Shown here: positions 7,818 through 16,195 of the stretch, piece by piece
Position numbering within the stretch: the stretch's first letter is position 1
How the letters are laid out: each line of letters starts with the position of its first letter
DNA from: Pseudomonas argentinensis
GTDB taxonomy: Bacteria > Pseudomonadota > Gammaproteobacteria > Pseudomonadales > Pseudomonadaceae
Assembly: GCF_001839655.2 (NCBI RefSeq)
Contig: NZ_CP056087.1
Span: forward strand, 4,154,001 to 4,218,000
Reading direction: 5' to 3'
Length of the DNA: 64,000 nt
Program-made: the position numbers and the translations under genes
Notes under the pieces: generated by a model
Told to the model about the DNA's origin: nothing
What the model saw: only the letters and a program-made list of their open reading frames with translations
The model's database searches: none

Positions 7818-8816
7818 ATGAAGCCCTTCAGCAAGCCAGCCATTGATATTCCTGCGCAGCTGACCCTACTCAAACAGCGCGGACTAACCATCCAGGACGA
7901 AGCCAAGGCGCACTGCTTTCTGGAAGCGGTCAGCTTCTTCCGCCTCACGCCCTACATGCGCCCATTCCAGCTTTTGGAAGATGCCGACCACGGTTTCAAG
8001 CCCGGCACCCGCCTGCAGGCACTCACCCGTCTATATGACTTCGACCGTCGCCTGCGCCTGCTGGTCATGGATGCCATCGAGCGCATAGAAGTCGCGGCCA
8101 GAGCCGTCATTAGCAACCACATGGGGCCGCAATATGGCTCGCACTGGTATCTGGAGCCAAAGCTCTTCCAGCGCGGCTATCGGCACCAGACGCTGCTCGA
8201 CAGCATTCGTAGCAAGCAGGACAAGGCGTTCCAGGATCATCTGCGCGAATGCCAGCGTATCGACGCCTCCCAAGCCTCTGACGCCCGCAAAGAGCAACTC
8301 AAGAGCATGCGTGCCAAGGAAAGTTATGCACGCCATTACGCCCTGACGTACAACACCCCCGACCTGATGCCCGCCTGGGCGGCCATGGAAGAAATCACCC
8401 TGGGCGATCTCTCGCACCTGTTCAAGGGCCTGGCCCGCGACGCCGACAAAAAGGCCATCGCCAGACGCCTGAAGCTACCGGCCCCTCTACTGCAATCCTG
8501 GCTGCACACCCTGACCACCATTCGTAATATCTGTGCGCACCACGCACGCCTATGGAACCGCGAGTTGGGCATCCGTCCCGAGCTACCCCGGACGGTTAAT
8601 TTCCCCTGGCCGCAACACCTGCAACAACCCGGACAACATGCCCGCCTGTTCACCGTGCTGTGCATCCTCAACCTGCTGATGCGCCAGGTTAGCCCGCATA
8701 CCAGTTGGGACAGGCGTCTGCACGACTTACTGGCAGAGTTTCCAGAGACCAACCTACGGGCCATGGGCTTTCCGCCCGACTGGCAGAACGACCCTTTCTG
8801 GCAAACACCCGACTAA
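7818..8816 (+). CDS. Abi-family (AbiD/AbiF-like) HEPN abortive-infection protein
   Basis: A 332-residue Abi_2-type protein. The N-terminus (LTLLKQRGLTIQDEAKAHCFLEAVSFFRLTPYMRPF), the LYDFDRRLRLLVMDAIERIEVAARA block (~residues 75-100) and the C-terminal RNICAHHARLWNR (R236-x4-H241) are family hallmarks. The last is the R-x4-6-H motif of HEPN ribonucleases. Members cut RNA or halt growth on phage infection. The ATG at 7818 was chosen; a TTG 12 bases upstream is in frame. Neither has a clear Shine-Dalgarno sequence, so translation is probably weak. It sits between hsdR and hsdM, an arrangement reminiscent of the PrrC anticodon nuclease encoded inside an hsd locus. RNase activity is inferred. Confidence 0.85.
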   Translation: MKPFSKPAIDIPAQLTLLKQRGLTIQDEAKAHCFLEAVSFFRLTPYMRPFQLLEDADHGFKPGTRLQALTRLYDFDRRLRLLVMDAIERIEVAARAVISNHMGPQYGSHWYLEPKLFQRGYRHQTLLDSIRSKQDKAFQDHLRECQRIDASQASDARKEQLKSMRAKESYARHYALTYNTPDLMPAWAAMEEITLGDLSHLFKGLARDADKKAIARRLKLPAPLLQSWLHTLTTIRNICAHHARLWNRELGIRPELPRTVNFPWPQHLQQPGQHARLFTVLCILNLLMRQVSPHTSWDRRLHDLLAEFPETNLRAMGFPPDWQNDPFWQTPD

Positions 8817-8889
8817 GCCTCCCTATTTCCCCGTGAGCCGAATAGCAGATGTATTCGGCTCACGTCATGAGCCAATTAGAGATCACCCC

Positions 8890-10434
8890 ATGACCAACTC
8901 CGATATCGTTCAGAAGCTCTGGAACCTCTGCGACGTGCTGCGCGACGACGGCATCAACTACAGCGACTACGTCACCGAACTGGTGCTCCTGCTGTTTATC
9001 AAGATGGAATACGAACAGGCCCAGAGCGGCAACCAGTTCGAGCACAAGCTGCCCGCAGGCGCGCGCTGGCCGGATCTCACCGACAAATCCGGTCTTAACC
9101 TGCTCGACCACTACCGGCAGATGCTGCTGGATCTGGGCAAGAACAGCGACCCGCTGATCGCCGCCATCTATGCCGACGCGCAAACGCGCCTGAAAGAACC
9201 ACGCCACCTGGAACAACTGATCAAGAGCCTAGACGGCATCGACTGGTTCAGCGCCCGCCAGGATGGCCTCGGCGATCTCTACGAAGGCCTGCTGGAAAAG
9301 AACGCCAGCGAAACCAAATCCGGCGCCGGCCAGTACTTCACTCCGCGCCCGCTGATCGACAGCATTATCCGCTGCATCAAGCCACAGCCCGGCGAAGTGA
9401 TTCAGGATCCGGCCGCCGGCACTGCAGGCTTTCTGATTGCCGCCGATGCCTATATCAAGCGCCACACCGACGACCTCTATGACCTCGATGAGAAAGCTCG
9501 TAGCTTCCAGCGCAACAGGGCCTTTGTCGGCATCGAACTGGTGCCCGGCACGCGCCGCCTGGCCCTGATGAACACCCTGCTGCACGGCATGGAGGGCGAC
9601 GAGGAAGGCGTGGTGCACCTCGGCAATGCCCTTGGCCAGGTCGGCGCCAGCCAGCCCAAGGTCGAGGTGATTCTCTCCAACCCGCCCTTCGGCACCGCCA
9701 AAGGCGGCGGTGGCCCGACCCGCGACGACCTCACCTACAAGACCAGCAACAAGCAGCTGGCCTTTCTGCAGCATATCTATCGCGGTCTGAAACCGGGTGG
9801 CCGCGCCGCCGTGGTGCTGCCGGACAACGTACTGTTCGAGGCCGGCGTCGGCACCGAGGTGCGCCGCGACCTGATGGACAAGTGCAACTTGCATACAATC
9901 CTGCGCCTGCCCACCGGCATTTTTTATGCGCAAGGCGTCAAGACCAACGTGCTGTTCTTCCAAAGAGGCACCGCAGATAACCCGCGACAAGAACAAGGCT
10001 GCACCCAGCGCGTCTGGGTCTATGACCTACGCAGCAATATGCCCAGCTTCGGCAAACGCACCCCCTTTGGTGCTCAACACCTCAAACCCTTCGAGGACGC
10101 CTACGGCGATGACCCCAACGGCAATAGCTCGCGCGCCGAGAATGTCGAAGGCATTGGCGAGCTCAGCCGCTTCCGAGTGTTTACCCGTGAACAGATCCGC
10201 GAACGCGGCGACTCCCTGGATATCAGCTGGCTAAAGGATGCCGATAGCCTGGATGCAGCCGACCTGCCCGCCCCGGAAGTGTTGGCCGGTGAGGCCATGG
10301 CCGAACTGACCGAGGCCCTGCATGAGTTGGAAGAGCTGATGAAGGCGCTGGGGGCTGGTGATGAAGTGGCGGCGCAGAAGCAGTTGATGGCGGAGGTGAT
10401 GGGGTTGGCGGTGGTTGAGGGGAACGGGGAATGA
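8890..10434 (+). CDS. hsdM: Type I restriction-modification, M (methyltransferase) subunit
   Basis: A 514-residue N6-adenine methyltransferase that protects host DNA and forms the core M2S complex. The helical N-terminal domain (SDIVQKLWNLCDVLRDDGINYSDYVTEL) spans residues ~1-150. The S-adenosylmethionine motif DPAAGTAGF begins at D173, and the catalytic NPPF is at 264-267. Length is normal for the family. The ATG at 8890 fits the conserved beginning better than an upstream in-frame codon at 8833. Its TGA overlaps the hsdS ATG (ATGA), so the two subunits are translationally coupled. Confidence 0.95.
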   Translation: MTNSDIVQKLWNLCDVLRDDGINYSDYVTELVLLLFIKMEYEQAQSGNQFEHKLPAGARWPDLTDKSGLNLLDHYRQMLLDLGKNSDPLIAAIYADAQTRLKEPRHLEQLIKSLDGIDWFSARQDGLGDLYEGLLEKNASETKSGAGQYFTPRPLIDSIIRCIKPQPGEVIQDPAAGTAGFLIAADAYIKRHTDDLYDLDEKARSFQRNRAFVGIELVPGTRRLALMNTLLHGMEGDEEGVVHLGNALGQVGASQPKVEVILSNPPFGTAKGGGGPTRDDLTYKTSNKQLAFLQHIYRGLKPGGRAAVVLPDNVLFEAGVGTEVRRDLMDKCNLHTILRLPTGIFYAQGVKTNVLFFQRGTADNPRQEQGCTQRVWVYDLRSNMPSFGKRTPFGAQHLKPFEDAYGDDPNGNSSRAENVEGIGELSRFRVFTREQIRERGDSLDISWLKDADSLDAADLPAPEVLAGEAMAELTEALHELEELMKALGAGDEVAAQKQLMAEVMGLAVVEGNGE

Positions 10435-11750
10435 GTGAGTTGCCAAGCGGGTGGGCAAGGACCTCACTTGGAGAGATCGCAACGTGGGGATCAGGCGGAA
10501 CTCCGTCTCGCAGTGAGCCGAACTTCTACGGTGGCTCAATACCCTGGATTAAAAGTGGCGAGCTAAATGCTCGCTATGTGAAAAGCACCGAAGAGAACAT
10601 CACTGAAGCTGCCGTGAGTGGGTCCAGCGCCAAGATCTTTCCTGCGGGCTCAGTAGCCATTGCTATGTACGGGGCCACAATCGGAAAAACGGCCATTCTT
10701 GGAGTGGATGCTGCAACGAACCAAGCCTGTGCTGTGGGTGCTCCAATCGAAGGTTTGACCTCTTCAGAGTTCCTGTACCGACTGCTGCAGAACGAAAAAG
10801 ATGCATTCATCGAGAAAGGGAAAGGCGGGGCTCAACCAAATATTTCACAAGCGGTGATAAAAGCGCATGAAGTGAGCCTTCCGCCACTCGCCGAACAAAC
10901 CCGAATCGCCCAGAAACTCGATGAACTGCTGGCCCAGGTCGATACCCTCAAAGCCCGCATCGACGGCATCCCCGCGCTGCTCAAACGCTTCCGCCAATCC
11001 GTCCTCGCCGCCGCAGTTTCCGGGCGGTTGACGGAAGAGTGGCGTGGATTGCAGTCGGATAGTTTGCCGCAGAGTCACAGCGCCGACATGCCAGCCGGTT
11101 GGTCTGTGATCCCGTTGGGTAATTACGCCGCGAACCATGATGGTGCTCGCAAGCCGATCTCAGCCAAAGAACGCGAGTCGCGGAAGGGGGATCATCCTTA
11201 TTTCGGTGCTACAGGACAGATCGACAGAATCGACGGCTATACACATGACGGTGAGTTCGTGCTGGTTGGTGAAGATGGTGCAAACCTTCTGACTCGGGCT
11301 AAACCTCTCGCCTTCATCGCCAAAGGACAGATATGGGTGAACAATCATGCTCACGTAATTGCCAGCCCATCCGGGCATTCAAATACTTACTTGGCGATTT
11401 ATCTGAATACTCTCGATATAACACCGTGGGTCAGTGGGTCGGCCCAGCCGAAGCTGAACCAGAAAAACATGAACGAAATCCCTGTCCACGTTCCGCCCCC
11501 TGCTGAGCAGGTTGAAATCGTCCACCGCGTCGAACAACTATTCGCCTTCGCCGACCAATTGGAAGCCAAAGTCGCCTCGGCCAAAAGCCGTATCGACCAT
11601 CTAACCCAAAGTATCCTGGCCAAAGCCTTCCGCGGCGAACTGGTGCCGCAAGACCCGAACGACGAACCGGCCAGCGTGCTGCTGGAACGCATCAAAGCCC
11701 AACGCGCCGCCGCCCCCAAGGCCAAGCGCGGCAGAAAGGCCTCAGCGTGA
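10431..11750 (+). CDS. hsdS: Type I restriction-modification, S (specificity) subunit
   Basis: A 439-residue protein with two target-recognition domains, each followed by a conserved helical spacer. TRD1 spans about residues 1-150 (TSLGEIATWGSGGTPSR...), followed by spacer PPLAEQTRIAQKLDELLAQVDTLK. TRD2 spans about 220-355, followed by PPPAEQVEIVHRVEQLFAFADQLE and a basic tail. Each TRD contacts one half of a split recognition site. The TRD coding stretches look visibly less GC-rich than the spacers, as expected where specificity domains are exchanged by recombination. The recognition sequence cannot be read from the gene. Confidence 0.93.
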   Translation: MSELPSGWARTSLGEIATWGSGGTPSRSEPNFYGGSIPWIKSGELNARYVKSTEENITEAAVSGSSAKIFPAGSVAIAMYGATIGKTAILGVDAATNQACAVGAPIEGLTSSEFLYRLLQNEKDAFIEKGKGGAQPNISQAVIKAHEVSLPPLAEQTRIAQKLDELLAQVDTLKARIDGIPALLKRFRQSVLAAAVSGRLTEEWRGLQSDSLPQSHSADMPAGWSVIPLGNYAANHDGARKPISAKERESRKGDHPYFGATGQIDRIDGYTHDGEFVLVGEDGANLLTRAKPLAFIAKGQIWVNNHAHVIASPSGHSNTYLAIYLNTLDITPWVSGSAQPKLNQKNMNEIPVHVPPPAEQVEIVHRVEQLFAFADQLEAKVASAKSRIDHLTQSILAKAFRGELVPQDPNDEPASVLLERIKAQRAAAPKAKRGRKASA

Positions 11751-11821
11751 GCAACACCGGACAACTCTTTACCTTACAGTCGCCAGCAAAGCTAACCACA
11801 ACCGAAGCGCGGAATCGCTGA
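11747..11821 (+). CDS. Possible 24-residue linking ORF between hsdS and the MBL gene
   Basis: A GTG overlapping the hsdS stop (GTGA) opens a 24-codon frame (MSNTGQLFTLQ...) that ends in TGA exactly one base before the ATG of the next gene. It fills the whole gap with overlap at one end and direct abutment at the other. That would couple translation from hsdS into the downstream gene. A chance occurrence is possible for so short a frame. Confidence 0.25.
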   Translation: MSNTGQLFTLQSPAKLTTTEARNR

Positions 11822-13135
11822 ATGACTGTTTTAACGAGCGGAGTTCGAAAGGTCGATATTTCTTATCGATTCCACCCAGTGGGCCAGGGATTATTCACAT
11901 CTGGCCGGATTGTCCATAACTATCGACTCCACTCATGGACGCCCCCGGTATTCAGCTGGGTCTACGACTGTGGAACGAGCAGCTCAATAAGCAAATTTCT
12001 GCTTCCCGAACTCAACCATTTCGGGATGGAGTCTTTGCTGCTGGGCAGCAGCATTGATCTCGTCACGCTTTCTCACTTCGACAGCGATCACATTAATGGG
12101 CTTACCGAGTTACTCGAGCGCGTTTCAGTTCAAACGCTACTCCTGCCACTAATCCCTCTGTGGAAGCGTCTTGAGTTGGCCTTTATGGATGGTGTTCGTC
12201 TGGACAGCGAGACCATGGACTTCTACCTGAACCCCGTTGCTTATCTGATGAATCGCTTTCCTGAGCGCCTTCAGACCATCGTATTAGTGCCTGCCAGCCT
12301 CCCTCCGCCAGAGAGATCTTCCGAGAAGATCAACGAGCCAAGGCCCTGGGTAGAGGCGGGACAAAGTCATATTGCAACAGAACAGGAACTGGACGCCGAT
12401 CTTTCCGAAGAACTGAAAACGCTTGATCCCCGCCAGAGAGATAGCATTAAGCAGTTAGCACCTGCGGGCACGATCCAGGTCTCTCAGTTCTGGGAGTTCA
12501 TGCCTTACAACGACCTTCATATGTGTCCTATACCTCCACCTGCCTTCATTGCTAATGTCAGCTCCCTCGGGGCTCAGTTGCTGAATCCAAAATGCTCTAA
12601 ATTCCATCGGTCCGTGCTGCTATTGGCAATAAGAGGGCACTACAGCTCTCTAGCCGGCCATACAGCTCACGCGCGCAACCGTATCTCTCTCTTTCTGTAT
12701 GCAGGCCCGATTGGGCGTGTAACCGTATCTCAAGCGATTGGCTCTACCTTCATGAGACCAGGGGGCGTGGAGACAAAAGCCACTATCAACCTGCCGTTTG
12801 GTCCTACGACACAACAGCGACTGTCGGTGCTTTATACCGGTGACGGATACCTCAGCGATCAGCGCAGCGTTGATGCCCTATTTGCCTATTTAGGGCCTTC
12901 ACGAATTGCTAGCTTGGCCTGCTTGCAAGTGCCCCACCACGGGGCTAGGTCTAATTGGGCAGCAGGGCATGCCGCGCAATTTGATCCTCATATGGCGGTA
13001 TTCTGCAGCGACCCAGCCCGGAAGAACCTTAGACACCCACACAGCGAAGTGGTGAGCGACTTTAGTGGTTACTCAACCGTATCCGTCGATAAGAAAAAAG
13101 GGGCCGTTATTGAGGGAACCCTAGTCCTGCACTGA
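11822..13135 (+). CDS. Metallo-beta-lactamase-fold hydrolase, ComEC-like
   Basis: A 437-residue protein with the metal-binding core of the MBL superfamily: H85-F-D-S-D-H90 in LVTLSHFDSDHINGL, LYTGDG near residue 340, and VPHHGARSNW (H372-H373). The last resembles the MBL domain of ComEC-type proteins, where VPHHGS is typical. No membrane segments are evident, so this is a soluble enzyme. An unusual insert (residues ~150-300) separates the two halves of the fold. It lies between hsdS and mrr in the same orientation and is probably part of the defence cassette, perhaps a nuclease or nucleotide hydrolase. The substrate is unknown. Confidence 0.75.
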   Translation: MTVLTSGVRKVDISYRFHPVGQGLFTSGRIVHNYRLHSWTPPVFSWVYDCGTSSSISKFLLPELNHFGMESLLLGSSIDLVTLSHFDSDHINGLTELLERVSVQTLLLPLIPLWKRLELAFMDGVRLDSETMDFYLNPVAYLMNRFPERLQTIVLVPASLPPPERSSEKINEPRPWVEAGQSHIATEQELDADLSEELKTLDPRQRDSIKQLAPAGTIQVSQFWEFMPYNDLHMCPIPPPAFIANVSSLGAQLLNPKCSKFHRSVLLLAIRGHYSSLAGHTAHARNRISLFLYAGPIGRVTVSQAIGSTFMRPGGVETKATINLPFGPTTQQRLSVLYTGDGYLSDQRSVDALFAYLGPSRIASLACLQVPHHGARSNWAAGHAAQFDPHMAVFCSDPARKNLRHPHSEVVSDFSGYSTVSVDKKKGAVIEGTLVLH

Positions 13136-13198
13136 TAACGCTGAGGCTGGGCGAGCCCGACGAGCTTTGCCTAACACGCATGTAAGGATACAGAGCCA

Positions 13199-14125
13199 AT
13201 GTCCGTACCGACCTACGACCAGTTTATCGAACCCGTCCTGCGCTTTCTTGCGGCTCGCCCGAACGGTGCGACAGCAGCGGAAACCCAGGAAGGCGCGGCC
13301 CTCGCCCTTGATCTGAACAGCGCTCAGCGCGAGGAAACCATCGCCAGCGGTCAAGCTACCTACAAGAACCGCGCCGGCTGGGCACATGATCGGCTCAAGC
13401 GCGCCGGCTACTCCAGCAGCGCCAAGCGCGGCTATTGGAAGCTGACCGAGGCAGGTTTCGCCTTCGCCCAAAGCCACCCGGCCCCGCTCAGCGTCGAGCA
13501 GGTCGAGTATCTGGCGGTGAATTTCATGAGCGTGAAGCTGAAGTCCGCCCCCGATGCCGCCTCGCTGGACGAGACCGACGACACGCCGACGCCAACCAAT
13601 CTTGCCACCAGCAGCCCGCAGGAGCGCCTCGAACAGGCAATTTATGAGCTGCGGGCCAGTGTCGCCGGCGACCTGCTGGACAACCTGCTGCAAGCCAGCC
13701 CGACCCGTTTCGAACATATCGTGCTCAATGTGCTGCATCGTCTGGGCTACGGCGCCAACCGTCAGGCCCTGCAGCAGGTCGGCGGCAGCGGCGATGGCGG
13801 TATCGACGGAGTGATCTCGCTGGATGCCCTGGGCCTAGAAAAGGTCTATGTGCAAGCCAAACGCTGGCAAAGCACGGTCGGCCGCCCAGACCTGCAAGCC
13901 TTCTACGGCGCCCTGGCCGGCCAGAAAGCCAAGCGCGGCGTATTCATAACCACCTCCGGCTTCACCGCCCAGGCGGTCGACTTCGCCCGCTCGGTCGAAG
14001 GGCTGGTGCTGGTCGACGGCAAACGCCTGGTCAACCTGATGCTGGATCACGAGGTTGGCGTCAGTTCGCAGCTCTACAAGGTGCCGAGACTCGACAGCGA
14101 CTACTTCGACGAATCACTCGGATAG
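13199..14125 (+). CDS. mrr: Mrr-type modification-dependent restriction endonuclease
   Basis: A 308-residue Mrr protein that cuts foreign methylated DNA. The N-terminal winged-helix domain (residues ~1-95, with KNRAGWAHDRLKRAGY and YWKLTEAGF) is followed by a PD-(D/E)XK Mrr_cat domain from about 160: FEHIVLNVLHRLGYG, the GGSGDGGIDGVI motif with the catalytic aspartate, VYVQAKRW (Q-A-K version of E-x-K), and VFITTSGFT. Start ATG 13199. It stands downstream of a type I system, as mrr does in the E. coli immigration control region, although the order here is hsdR-M-S then mrr. Confidence 0.93.
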   Translation: MSVPTYDQFIEPVLRFLAARPNGATAAETQEGAALALDLNSAQREETIASGQATYKNRAGWAHDRLKRAGYSSSAKRGYWKLTEAGFAFAQSHPAPLSVEQVEYLAVNFMSVKLKSAPDAASLDETDDTPTPTNLATSSPQERLEQAIYELRASVAGDLLDNLLQASPTRFEHIVLNVLHRLGYGANRQALQQVGGSGDGGIDGVISLDALGLEKVYVQAKRWQSTVGRPDLQAFYGALAGQKAKRGVFITTSGFTAQAVDFARSVEGLVLVDGKRLVNLMLDHEVGVSSQLYKVPRLDSDYFDESLG

Positions 14126-14210
14126 GCTAAAACGCCTCACACAAGCGATGCCAAAGCAGGGCAACGATTATTGCAGACTACAAATATTTACCCCCACACA
14201 AGTGAAAATA

Positions 14211-14525
14211 ATGACTTATAGAAATATCGAATTCAAAAAAATAGCCCTTCAGCATCCTGAAACTTATGTCGCAATGCTGAAGGATGGAGTTGAACACTGG
14301 GAGTCATGTTTTGATAACGCGATATTGCGCGACAACAATTCCGATAACTACCCTGCACTTAGAGCCTTGTTTCTCAGCGAGGGCTATTCATATGATTTTT
14401 TTAAAATAGAAGCTGGCGGATGTGACCATACCAACTGGATTCGAGGGCGAAACGGGGAGGAAATTCACACCAGCATTAGCTATCAGAGCGCAGACTATAT
14501 CGAGCTGAATGCCCTTTCAAAATAA
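14211..14525 (+). CDS. Hypothetical protein, AT-rich small ORF
   Basis: A 104-residue frame beginning MTYRNIEFKKIALQHPETYVAMLKDG. It is acidic, with no membrane segment or recognised motif; a cluster of aromatic and cysteine residues (IEAGGCDHTNWIRG) falls near residue 75. Base composition is clearly more AT-rich than the genes around it, arguing for separate recent acquisition. The start is uncertain because the frame is open 52 codons further upstream; the ATG follows an AT-rich, weak ribosome binding region. It could be a small immunity or toxin-like protein, but nothing in the sequence shows that. Confidence 0.5.
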   Translation: MTYRNIEFKKIALQHPETYVAMLKDGVEHWESCFDNAILRDNNSDNYPALRALFLSEGYSYDFFKIEAGGCDHTNWIRGRNGEEIHTSISYQSADYIELNALSK

Positions 14526-14952
14526 TATCTCTCCCAGCACCTCAGCCCCCTAAGCAAGGGCCGCAAATAGCGATGATGGGATAAAAGCAAGCTCTGCCTT
14601 TCCAGTCAGCGAGGAGGCAGGGCTCTTGGTTCCAGAAGTCTCGACGGTACAAAAATCGTACACTGACAGTACAGTGCCCAGCTTTTACAGTTCTCGCCAA
14701 ATTACGTTTAACCCGCTCTACAACGCTACTTTCAGCTAACTGCACCTGCGCTAGGCTACGCCCGATTTTACTGGGCTTGCAGCGTTTCTAGGCAACTCAT
14801 AATCCTCTGGCCCACGGTTCGCAACGCGCCCCCCAGAACTGAGGGGGAGCTTCAACACAGCCTGGGCCGGAAGCAGCCTCTGCACCAGACTACGCCACAG
14901 CATGTTGTTCCGATAAATACCGGCATCCACCATCTCACCATGGAGCGTAATC
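14526..14952. other. Intergenic region upstream of the AlpA-like gene
   Basis: No gene seen in 427 bp. It contains a small repeat of GTAC-type words around 14650-14685 (GGTACA, CGTACA, AGTACA), and a GGAG just before the ATG at 14953. It presumably holds the promoter of the AlpA-like regulator, which I cannot place firmly. Confidence 0.4.
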
Positions 14953-15336
14953 ATGGAGATAGAGATGGATACTTCTTCGCGTACTACCGAGGTTCTCGAT
15001 ACAGACTCTGACCAGTCCCTTCCCTTACCGGGCACGGAAGCCTACGAGTCGCTTCCGCAGTTTCCGAAGGGTAGCCCCCTGCCCTTCCGGCGAACAATTC
15101 GCAAGCATGAGCTGAGACAGATCGTCCCCCTGGCTGAATCAACGATCTATGAAATGGAACGTCGCGGTGAGTTCCCCCGCCGCTTCAACCTGACACCACG
15201 TTGCGTGGTCTGGGATCTGGCCGAGGTGGAGGCCTGGGTCGAGGAGCGCAAGCGGGCGCCTCGGGTCAATATCAGCAAGCCGGATGTTTACCTGAGGAAA
15301 ACCCGCCCAGTCCGGGCGGGCTCAAACCAAGCATGA
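14953..15336 (+). CDS. AlpA-family excisionase-like regulator
   Basis: A 127-residue protein. After an acidic, disordered-looking N-terminus (~45 residues) comes a MerR/AlpA-type winged helix: RKHELRQIVPLAESTIYEMERRGEFPRRFNLTPRCVVWDLAEVEAWVEERK. AlpA proteins activate integrase genes or act as excisionases in P4-like satellites and genomic islands. Here it converges on the HTH/HicA-like pair and shares the island end with the integrase, so a role in excision control is likely. The ATG at 14953 has GGAG upstream; a second ATG at 14965 is possible. Confidence 0.8.
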   Translation: MEIEMDTSSRTTEVLDTDSDQSLPLPGTEAYESLPQFPKGSPLPFRRTIRKHELRQIVPLAESTIYEMERRGEFPRRFNLTPRCVVWDLAEVEAWVEERKRAPRVNISKPDVYLRKTRPVRAGSNQA

Positions 15337-15350
15337 AGTCGGCGCCGTCC

Positions 15351-15875
15351 TCATCCGACAAGGGCTTGCAGTTCCTTGGAGGCGGGACGCGTTAGCCGCC
15401 GTTCTTCCTTGGCCAGATTGACCTGCAAGGCCACCTGAGCCACGTCCAAGATACCGCCAGGCAGCAGATAGCTGCCTTTGGCCTGTAGCCAGGCCAGCAC
15501 GTCTGCCAGATGCCAGATCGATGCACTGCCCTCATGTACCGGCGTCGGGAAGCTGCTCGGATAAGCCAACATCAGCTTGCGCATGTTCTGGCGCGACACA
15601 CCGACGATCTCCGCCACATCGGTGAGTCCGACCAGATCTGGCGCCACCTCGATCAGCCTGGCCGACGGTACGGCATTGCGCACATCAGCCAGTGCGCTGC
15701 ACACAGCCGCCTCAGCGTTCTCCGCTTCGCGGGTGAACTCCAACGCCAGGCGACCTGGCTGGCCAATGCCAATCAAAGCATCGTCGCAGCCGGCCTCGCC
15801 GAGGCGCTCGACCAACGCTTCCGGGTCACGGTCATCGTCGGCCAGTTGGTATTTCAGGGTGAAGATGTATTCCAT
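15351..15875 (-). CDS. HTH protein, probable antitoxin/autoregulator of the HicA-like pair
   Basis: A 174-residue protein with an N-terminal alpha/beta domain (MEYIFTLKYQLADDDRDPEALVERLGEAGCDDALIG, residues ~1-85) and a C-terminal AlpA/MerR-like helix-turn-helix (LTDVAEIVGVSRQNMRKLMLAYPSSFPTPV...WHLADVLAWL). It begins 4 bp after the end of the HicA-like gene and is cotranscribed with it. Order (small SHAWG protein first, DNA-binding protein second) matches hicAB-like modules, so I infer an antitoxin that also represses the operon. It is commonly seen beside island integrases. Function is unproven. Confidence 0.55.
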   Translation of the reverse strand: MEYIFTLKYQLADDDRDPEALVERLGEAGCDDALIGIGQPGRLALEFTREAENAEAAVCSALADVRNAVPSARLIEVAPDLVGLTDVAEIVGVSRQNMRKLMLAYPSSFPTPVHEGSASIWHLADVLAWLQAKGSYLLPGGILDVAQVALQVNLAKEERRLTRPASKELQALVG

Positions 15876-15879
15876 AGCG

Positions 15880-16155
15880 CTACTCCTCTGCGCCCTCAGC
15901 GGTCTGCCGCTGCTTACGGTGCGTGGTGCAGTTGTCGACGACGCGCCGAAGGGCACGCGCATGGTTGCCTGGGTTCTTCGGTGTGCTCCACACGCTGGTG
16001 ATGCAGAACTCGCCGCAGCGGCACTCTTCATCGTTGTAGGGACAGTAGATTCGTCCCCAAGCGTGGCTACCACCCAGCTCTATGCGCCAGCCCTGCTCTT
16101 CGGCATGCCTGAGTGCTTCTTCGACCTCTTTCTTCGAGTGAGAAGGACGGGTCAT
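15880..16155 (-). CDS. HicA-like small protein, possible mRNA interferase toxin
   Basis: A 91-residue protein. VEEALRHAEEQGWRIELGGSHAWGRIYCP followed by ...NPGNHARALRRVVDNC resembles the HicA double-stranded-RNA-binding fold: a G-SH-x-x catalytic-histidine strand and a closing helix. It differs from textbook HicA by an insert with four cysteines (YCPYNDEECRCGEFC) that could bind metal. GGAG lies 7 nt before the ATG. It heads a two-gene operon with the HTH protein, and a 26-bp palindrome lies 28 bp upstream. Toxin activity is inferred from shape and context only. Confidence 0.5.
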   Translation of the reverse strand: MTRPSHSKKEVEEALRHAEEQGWRIELGGSHAWGRIYCPYNDEECRCGEFCITSVWSTPKNPGNHARALRRVVDNCTTHRKQRQTAEGAEE

Positions 16156-16166
16156 CAGTGATCTCC

Positions 16167-16195
16167 AGTATTCGCACGACCGGCAAGGTTGTCAA
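16167..16195 (-). promoter_or_regulatory. Predicted sigma-70 promoter of the HicA-like operon
   Basis: On the minus strand TTGACA (16195-16190) is followed after exactly 17 bp by AATACT (16172-16167). The -35 box lies inside the 26-bp palindrome, so a protein bound there would block it. The predicted start site would leave only about five untranslated bases and exclude the GGAG. The mRNA would then be nearly leaderless, or the true -10 is elsewhere. Confidence 0.4.
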
